Positions 25,494 to 30,690 of a stretch of DNA of 30,690 nucleotides are shown one piece after another (the first letter of the stretch is position 1; the number at the start of each line of letters is the position of its first letter). The translations under genes and the position numbers were made by a program. Under the pieces are notes generated by a model. The model searched no databases, was not told the DNA's origin, and worked only from the letters and a program-made list of their open reading frames with translations. The stretch spans positions 1 to 30,690 of the forward strand of contig JBCCQN010000088.1 in NCBI GenBank assembly GCA_039024315.1, read 5' to 3'. This stretch comes from JBCAWW01 sp039024315 (GTDB lineage Bacteria > Bacteroidota > Bacteroidia > J057).

Positions 25494-26111
25494 ATGAAGT
25501 ACCGTCCTTATTTTTTACTCCTCTTATTACTCATTCTGTCCTCTCCTTACCTACGGGCACAGGAGTTGGTTCAGGATCACTCCTTCGGAGAACGCTTGTC
25601 TCTCCATCTTGCGATTGGTAATCATAGTGTTGGCTTTCCCCTCCAAAATCAATTCAAAGCCTTTAATCCTGCTCTCTCTCAACTTGGGATCACAGTCAGA
25701 CTCAATCGTAGCACCAAGCATTCCCTACTCCTAGGGCTCAGCACTTCTGGCATTAGGAATGAGGTAGTTGGCAATAGTTGGCTACTAGGTTTGGAGCTGG
25801 CTTACCGATATAGGCATCCTTCAGGAGTCTATACCCAGTTGGGCCTCGAAATGGGAGCATTATCCCAACGATCTGTGCGAGAGGCTTACAGCTTTCCTTT
25901 TCCTAGCGATGATTTCCAACCAGAACAACTCTCTCTCAATACCTCTTATTCGGGTTTGGCCTGGCAGCTTGGTTATCAGTTCGATCAGAGACTTTCCGTC
26001 TTTCTTTCCCAGCGCTTTTTTATTCAGAGTCCTTATTTCTCAGTCGCAGTATTTGATATCCTTCCTCAAAATGTACTCGCGATTGGCCTCTCCTATCAAC
26101 TTGGCCCGTAG
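25494..26111 (+). CDS. Small outer-membrane beta-barrel-like protein of unknown function
   Basis: 205 residues from the ATG at 25494; a TTG two codons earlier is less likely. Signal peptide MKYRPYFLLLLLLILSSP, cleavage near LRAQ. The rest shows alternating hydrophobic and polar strands typical of an 8-stranded barrel: LSLHLAIGNHSVGF, LGITVRLN, LLLGLSTSG, LGLELAYRYRH, YTQLGLEMGAL, LAWQLGYQFDQ, LSVFLSQRFF and VLAIGLSYQLGP. It resembles the general outer-membrane-protein beta-barrel class common in Bacteroidota, but no specific family is recognised. A repeat cluster begins 6 bp after the stop. Confidence 0.72.
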   Translation: MKYRPYFLLLLLLILSSPYLRAQELVQDHSFGERLSLHLAIGNHSVGFPLQNQFKAFNPALSQLGITVRLNRSTKHSLLLGLSTSGIRNEVVGNSWLLGLELAYRYRHPSGVYTQLGLEMGALSQRSVREAYSFPFPSDDFQPEQLSLNTSYSGLAWQLGYQFDQRLSVFLSQRFFIQSPYFSVAVFDILPQNVLAIGLSYQLGP

Positions 26112-26116
26112 AAGAT

Positions 26117-26351
26117 AAGCGTTCTGCGCAGCAGACTTAGACTAATAAAGGTGCTTCGACTGCGCTCAGCATGACAAACAGATAGTCACATTGTCCCGAT
26201 AGTTTATCGGGAGCCGAAATGCCTAAGAAATGATCGTTCTGCGCAGCAAGTAAAAAAAGGAGAATTCTCCTCGCTGCGCTCGTTCGAAATAAATTTCCGG
26301 TAGGTGCGCGCATGCATACCGCACCCTAAGGACAAGCGTTCTGCGAAGCAG
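26117..26351 (+). repeat. Composite intergenic repeat cluster, copy 2
   Basis: The part 26117-26249 matches 6366-6498 with few changes. It contains CGTTCTGCGNAGCAG at 26120-26134 (C) and 26235-26249 (C, last base A), the segment ending GCGCTCAGCATGAC (26152-26175) and the hairpin TCCCGATA-GTT-TATCGGGA (26194-26212). To its right are the palindrome AGGAGAATTCTCCT (26258-26271), a hairpin GGTGCG/CGCACC (26303-26325) and a last motif copy at 26337-26351 (A). Fills the gap before the serine hydrolase gene, so any promoter for that gene must lie in or next to repeat DNA. Confidence 0.87.
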
Positions 26352-26391
26352 CGCTTATCCAAATTTTCCTCATACATCAAACAATCAACAA

Positions 26392-27573
26392 ATGAAAAAT
26401 TTCCTCATCCTTTGCCTATTGGGCATTCTTTTTTCCGCCTGCCAAACACCTTCTATCCCTGCTCCCCAATCTCAAACAGATTGTGCTATCAATCCCTCCC
26501 AGCATCCAAAAGCTGCCGAATTACAAGCCCTCCTAGATCAATACACTAGCCAACAGTTTGTGGGTCTCACCGTCTTGGTCGATCAAAATGGGGATGGAAG
26601 CTGGCTGGGTTCTGCGGGTTATGCAGAGCTTGAAAATCAAAGCCCAATGACGAGCTGTCATTTGGGTTATACCGCTAGTATAATCAAGACTTTTATAGGC
26701 GTGCTAATCCTCCAACTTGAGGAGGAAGGCAAACTGGCGCTTAGCGATAAAGTAAGCACCCACATTGACGCTAAAATCCTCCAAAAATTGCCCAATGGCC
26801 AAGACTTCACCATCGAACAATTGTTGCAAAACCGCTCAGGCATGCCAGATGTGTTTGAGATAGCGTTTATCCTTGACCTCCTCAATCAACCGACTCGAGC
26901 TTATGAGATGGAGGAGCTTTTGATCTATTTGGAGGGAGTGGATGCTGTTTCTCCCGCCGGGGAACGCTACTACTATGGCGATGGCAACTTTATTTTGCTT
27001 TCTATGATGATCGAAAAGTATGAGGGAGAGCTTAGACAAGTTTATCAAAAACGAATTTTCGATCCTTTACAACTTACCCACTCTTATTTAATTGATGAAC
27101 CCTCTCAATTACCAGCAGGAATCGCAGCAAGTTACTGGGACCGTTATGGTAGCGGAAAAATGGAAAATGTCAGTGATTATCAAATTGCGCTAACGGCGGG
27201 TCTTAGGGGTACTGATGGTTTGATTATGTCAGCTACGGACCTCAATCGTTTTATGCAAGCTTTGTCAAATGGACAACTAATCACAAATGCGAGTTATCAA
27301 AAAATGATGAGCTTGATTCCCATTCCAGCAGCGGATCAAATCGGTCCAAGATATGATGCCTATGGACTTGGTATTGGGCGTACACAGGTAATGGAAAAGG
27401 CTTGGGTAGGAAGTTTTGGCAATCATATTGGCTCAGGTGCAATGATGTTGACCAATCTTGAGGACGATACTCGTATCATTGTCCTGCAAAATAGTGGTAC
27501 CTTCTTCAATGATGGCACCAAGCAGCAATTCTTCTACCATCTTCTGCGAGATTTAGAGGGAATTATCTATTAA
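26392..27573 (+). CDS. Serine hydrolase lipoprotein of the beta-lactamase/penicillin-binding fold (class C-like)
   Basis: 393 residues. Lipoprotein signal with Cys17 (LFSAC). The catalytic SxxK is SIIK at 96-99 in YTASIIKTFIGVLILQLEEE, followed by ILQKLPNGQDFTIEQLLQNRSGMPD, the family's usual second block. The YxN motif aligns with Tyr195-Gly-Asp197 in YYYGDGNFILLSMMIEK, so Asn is replaced by Asp. The third motif is HIG at 345-347 in GNHIGSGAMML. Family members include D-alanyl-D-alanine carboxypeptidases, esterases and D-aminopeptidases; the substrate here is unknown. A repeat cluster lies upstream. The ABC exporter gene begins 39 bp downstream. Confidence 0.87.
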   Translation: MKNFLILCLLGILFSACQTPSIPAPQSQTDCAINPSQHPKAAELQALLDQYTSQQFVGLTVLVDQNGDGSWLGSAGYAELENQSPMTSCHLGYTASIIKTFIGVLILQLEEEGKLALSDKVSTHIDAKILQKLPNGQDFTIEQLLQNRSGMPDVFEIAFILDLLNQPTRAYEMEELLIYLEGVDAVSPAGERYYYGDGNFILLSMMIEKYEGELRQVYQKRIFDPLQLTHSYLIDEPSQLPAGIAASYWDRYGSGKMENVSDYQIALTAGLRGTDGLIMSATDLNRFMQALSNGQLITNASYQKMMSLIPIPAADQIGPRYDAYGLGIGRTQVMEKAWVGSFGNHIGSGAMMLTNLEDDTRIIVLQNSGTFFNDGTKQQFFYHLLRDLEGIIY

Positions 27574-27612
27574 ATCGATGTAACTTTAGCGCTAGTTTAT
27601 AGCTCACTGATT

Positions 27613-29373
27613 ATGGCAGACAAAGTCACCGGCAAAGCACTCGACAGTCAACTCGTAAGAAGGCTGTTTAGATATGTGCGTCCATATCGGAAACAATTTG
27701 CAGGGGCTTTGTCTATGACCATACTCTTAGCGGCCTTGACTCCCCTCAGACCTACCCTGATTCAGATTGCGCTGGATGATTATGTAGTCTTTGGCAATGT
27801 CAAAGGCCTTCGTTTGATTATCCTTTCGCTGGTAGTATTACTGATCGTGCAAATGCTGGTGATGTATGCCAATACTTATCTAACCAATTGGTTGGGCCAG
27901 AGTATCATCCGAGACATACGGAAGCAGGTTTTTAATCATATCCTCAAGCTTCGCTTGCAGTATTTTGACAAGACGCCGATTGGTCGCTTGCAAACTCGAA
28001 CCATCAATGATGTAGAAACTCTCAATGATGTGTTTACTTCGGGCTTAGTGCGCATATTAGGTGAATTACTCCAGCTAGTGGCCATTTTGGTGGCCATGTT
28101 GGTGTTGAGTTGGAAACTGAGTCTGGCTGTGTTGACGACCCTACCGCTTTTGCTTTACGCTACCTATATCTTCAAAAACAAAGTCAAAGGAGCCTTTCAA
28201 CGCGTCCGTAATGCGGTCAGTGAAATGAACTCCTTTTTGCAGGAACATATTAGTGGGATGGGCATCGTCCATATCTTCAATCGCGAAGAGATTGAAATGG
28301 ATAAGTACGATAAGATCAACCGAGATCTCAGGCGCGCCCACCTCAATTCGGTCATGTATTACAGTGTTTTTTACCCCGTAGTGGAAATCATCACGGCTTT
28401 GACCTTGGCGATCTTGGTATGGTATGGAGCAGGCAGAGTGATGAATTCTGAACTCATGTTTGGGGAGCTTGTCGCTTTCATTATGTTCTCGCAAATGTTT
28501 TTCCGCCCTATTCGTTTGCTCGCCGATCAATTCAATACCTTACAGTTGGGGATGGTAAGTGGGGAACGCATCTTTCAGGTGCTCGATACCGAAGAGTTCA
28601 TCGAAGATGAAGGCCAAAACAAAATCGAAGCCAGAAGTCATGCCCCTATCCAATTAGAGTTTAAAGGCGTACACTTTGCCTATGCCGAGCCTGAATACGT
28701 TCTGAAAGACATCAATCTACTAGTTGAGCCAGGACAAAAGGTCGCCTTAGTGGGTTCGACTGGTTCTGGCAAAACGACTATCATCAACCTATTGAGTCGT
28801 TTCTACGAGATCCAAAGAGGGAAAATCCTAGTCGATGGCATCAACATTAAGGATTTAGAGTTGGATTCCTTACGCGAACTCATCGGGGTGGTATTGCAAG
28901 ATGTATTCTTGTTTTCAGGTTCTATCTACGACAATATCACCCTCAACAATCCGGAGATTAGCCTCGGGCAGGTCCAAGAGGCAGCTAAGCAAGTGGGAGC
29001 GCATGAGTTCATCATGAAGTTACCTGGCCAGTACGATTACAATGTACGAGAGCGGGGTGCTACTTTGTCCCTCGGGCAACGCCAACTCATCGCCTTTGCG
29101 CGGGTAATGGCCTATGATCCCCGTATCCTCGTGCTAGATGAAGCTACGGCCAATGTTGACACGGAGTCTGAGGAAATCATCCAAAGAGCGGTAGAAACCA
29201 TCATGGCAGGTCGTACCTCTATCATCATTGCCCACCGACTCTCAACCATCCAAAAGGCGGACCAAATTGTGGTTTTATCCAAAGGCAAGATCATCGAAAA
29301 GGGTAACCACCAAGAATTATTGTTGCGCGAAGGGGCCTATTATGAACTGCATCAGATGCAGTTTGCGGGCTAG
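27613..29373 (+). CDS. ABC exporter, fused permease and ATPase (MsbA-like)
   Basis: 586 residues, a half-transporter expected to act as a dimer in the inner membrane. The N-terminal six-helix domain includes FAGALSMTILLAAL, LIILSLVVLLIVQMLVMYA, ILGELLQLVAILVAMLVLSW and FYPVVEIITALTLAILVWYG. The ATPase has Walker A GSTGSGKT at 381-388, Q-loop VVLQDVFLFSGSI, signature LSLGQ at 485-489, Walker B ILVLDE at 505-510 followed by ATANVD, and the H-loop AHRLSTI. Family members export lipids, lipid A precursors, drugs or peptides; the substrate is not evident. The stop lies 1 bp from the end of the convergent apiosidase-like gene. Confidence 0.93.
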   Translation: MADKVTGKALDSQLVRRLFRYVRPYRKQFAGALSMTILLAALTPLRPTLIQIALDDYVVFGNVKGLRLIILSLVVLLIVQMLVMYANTYLTNWLGQSIIRDIRKQVFNHILKLRLQYFDKTPIGRLQTRTINDVETLNDVFTSGLVRILGELLQLVAILVAMLVLSWKLSLAVLTTLPLLLYATYIFKNKVKGAFQRVRNAVSEMNSFLQEHISGMGIVHIFNREEIEMDKYDKINRDLRRAHLNSVMYYSVFYPVVEIITALTLAILVWYGAGRVMNSELMFGELVAFIMFSQMFFRPIRLLADQFNTLQLGMVSGERIFQVLDTEEFIEDEGQNKIEARSHAPIQLEFKGVHFAYAEPEYVLKDINLLVEPGQKVALVGSTGSGKTTIINLLSRFYEIQRGKILVDGINIKDLELDSLRELIGVVLQDVFLFSGSIYDNITLNNPEISLGQVQEAAKQVGAHEFIMKLPGQYDYNVRERGATLSLGQRQLIAFARVMAYDPRILVLDEATANVDTESEEIIQRAVETIMAGRTSIIIAHRLSTIQKADQIVVLSKGKIIEKGNHQELLLREGAYYELHQMQFAG

Positions 29374-29374
29374 C

Positions 29375-30563
29375 CTAAATCTCTCCGGGAAGGCCGAAAT
29401 TTTCCTGGGCAGCATCTAAGACCAAAACCCAATCATTGCCCAAACCCTGACTAGGCGGCATGAAGCTGCGACGCTGGCTGATGTCTAGGATTCCCTCTTC
29501 TTGCACAGCACCCGTTCTAGGATCGTACCACCAAGCTTTGAGGCGACTGCTGCGCAGAACGCTTAAATCTAGCTTTCGGCTCTGCCCTAGCGGTAGATAT
29601 ATCATGGCGTATCTGCCGGCAGCATCTTTAGTCGCTAGGGCTTTTGCCCTATAATCAGCTTGCCCTTCGTCCATAAGCATCTCAGGGGCTGGTACTCGAC
29701 TCAAATAAGGTCGAGAAAGCATGAGGTTTTTCAGGTGTTTGACCTGAGTAGCCATCGGTAGCTCTAAGGCCTCCGTCCAAGGGCGCGGAGGATGATTGAT
29801 AGGATCTTTGTCTAGGCTGTACATCTGCCACACATCATGGCAACCATAGGTTTGGCCCATGGCTCCAGCGAAGACATTTTGGTACATGATGCGCCGGATG
29901 TCTCGCGCTACACTGTAGCCTTTTTCCTTGAGATTGAAGCAATTGGGATGATCCTCATAAAGTGGTTCCCCGTCTAAAACCGGCTTAGTCGGACTCAAAG
30001 CGTAATCGTGCGCAATCAGCTCAAAAGTGCCGCGATTGGGACAATGCCCAGTCTGGTGCATATTGAAATCCAACCAATCTGCTTCATGAAACCAAGTAGA
30101 AGATCCCCCTAATTCAGTAGGTTGTGGATGGAAGGTCATCAAAGCTTTATCCGCATCCCCTACCCCAGCGATCACGCCCTTGGCTAATTGATTCCAGACT
30201 TCGACATCTTGGCTTTCTTCCCGAGGATTGCGGTCGCCTCCGATGACCCATATGATATTTTTTTGCCCTTGGTATCGCTGTCCAAGCCATTTGCCGTAAG
30301 TAAAGGCATTTTGAGGGTTGAAAACCTCAGGTCCTACGCCCCAACTTTTGGTATTGAGCTTGTCTCCCCAAGTTGGCAACAAAGCAATGTAAAGGCCCAA
30401 GCGTTCCGCGGAGCGGATAACATAATCAACATGCTCAAAATAGGCCTCTTGAGGCTGGCTGGGCTCATCCTCCGATAAAGGGGTATGTCCATATGGGTTA
30501 GGGCTATGCAATCCATCTAGCTCCGCCAATGCTACTGCTTGTATCACATTGAAACCTTGGCTA
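29375..30563 (-). pseudogene. Apiosidase-like (DUF4038, GH140-type) glycosidase, N-terminus lost to an IS630 insertion
   Basis: The frame ends at 29375 and encodes about 396 recognisable residues. The catalytic TIM barrel shows GFNVIQAVALAELDGL, GLYIALLPTWGD, IIWVIGGDRNPR (probable acid/base Asp in GGDRN), WLDFNMHQTGH and PVLDGEPLYEDHP (probable nucleophile Glu). A C-terminal collagen-binding-like domain follows (AWWYDPRTGAVQEEG, NDWVLVLD). Family proteins begin with a signal peptide and a LGDTAW-type block, about 60-80 residues that are missing. Homology starts at QGFNV; upstream codons (NNPNSFCLKPTS) are unlike the family and run to a stop without an ATG. The only in-frame start, GTG at 30547, lies inside a conserved strand. 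A 15-bp repeat copy sits in the coding region at 29547-29561. Confidence 0.82.
29547..29561 (-). repeat. 15-bp dispersed repeat inside the apiosidase-like frame
   Basis: Exact match to CGTTCTGCGNAGCAG with N=C on the minus strand, followed by AGTCGCC. It encodes VLRSS at the junction between the catalytic and C-terminal domains. Confidence 0.8.
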
Positions 30564-30690
30564 GTAGGCTTTAAACAAAAAGAATTCGGGTTATTATCTT
30601 TGTAAAAAGATTGACCCGATGAAAAAATACAAAGTTACGTTGACCTCTGAAGAGCGTGCGGTGCTAGAGGGGATCATATCTCGGGGTAAA
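30564..30690 (+). mobile_element. IS630-family insertion sequence, left end only, truncated by the window edge
   Basis: Similarity to the DUF4038 gene stops at about 30560 next to TA dinucleotides (30562-30563 and 30565-30566), the target duplicated by IS630/Tc1-type elements. About 55 bp of A+T-rich leader then precede the start of an IS630-type transposase. The right end and target duplication lie outside the window, so the exact boundary is inferred. Confidence 0.7.
30619..30690 (+). CDS. IS630-family transposase, N-terminal 24 codons only
   Basis: ATG at 30619 opens a frame that runs to the window edge and reads MKKYKVTLTSEERAVLEGII followed by SRGK. This matches the conserved N-terminus of many IS630-family transposases in Bacteroidota and cyanobacteria, where it is followed by SARKLTHARILL and a helix-turn-helix region. 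The DDE catalytic domain would lie beyond the window. It is the inserted element that cut the neighbouring apiosidase-like gene. Confidence 0.8.
   Translation, partial: MKKYKVTLTSEERAVLEGIISRGK

Noticed and set aside
30399..30413. CGTTCCGCGGAGCGG as a further 15-bp repeat copy
   Set aside because: Two mismatches, and it encodes RSAER in a strand conserved in the protein family, so chance is enough.
30545..30547. GTG at 30547 as the true start of the apiosidase-like gene
   Set aside because: It is the Val of GFNVIQ, a conserved strand; similarity extends upstream of it, and no signal peptide would remain.

Overview
This window comes from a bacterium of the phylum Bacteroidota, most likely the class Saprospiria. 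The evidence is six secreted proteins with C-terminal type IX secretion (T9SS) sorting domains, the three-gene Bacteroidota-type succinate dehydrogenase with a fused cytochrome b558 subunit, a Bacteroidota-style promoter (CTTG, 20 bp, TAATTTTG), and many large cell-surface proteins. The phylum is well supported; the class is inference.

Layout. (1) 1-1254 is the C-terminal part of a BamA/Omp85 barrel protein, closed by a clear terminator. (2) 1459-6367 is a tight four-gene block: a di-heme cytochrome c peroxidase with a T9SS tail, then three secreted proteins of one unrecognised tandemly duplicated family. (3) 6366-6692 is a cluster of dispersed repeats between convergent genes. (4) 6748-16764 holds three very large secreted proteins: a sortilin-like BNR-repeat protein (-), a DUF5060/TIM-barrel glycosidase-like protein (+), and a beta-helix/beta-propeller/FN3 mosaic (-), the last two separated by an 84-bp tandem repeat. 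(5) 16880-22035 on the minus strand is sdhC-sdhA-[four-helix-bundle gene]-sdhB, a terminator, then an aspartoacylase-family gene. (6) 22410-25417 on the plus strand is a YceI-like lipoprotein, dihydrolipoyl dehydrogenase and a Crp/Fnr-type regulator. (7) 25494-29373 is a small outer-membrane protein, a second repeat cluster, a penicillin-binding-type serine hydrolase lipoprotein and an MsbA-like ABC exporter. (8) At the right edge an apiosidase-like (DUF4038) gene has lost its N-terminus to an IS630-family insertion whose transposase start is the last 72 bases.

How it fits together. Sdh and lipoamide dehydrogenase are central respiratory and TCA metabolism. Most other genes make cell-surface or secreted proteins that need BamA and T9SS to reach the outer membrane.

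The most unusual signal is not a gene. A 15-bp motif, CGTTCTGCGNAGCAG, occurs eleven times in 30.7 kb. Its tenth base takes all four values while the rest is almost invariant. It bounds several different intergenic modules, some duplicated 20 kb apart, and two copies lie inside reading frames on different strands. It looks like the end or joining site of a small dispersed-repeat family that has spread through this genome.

No rRNA, tRNA, CRISPR array or prophage was seen.
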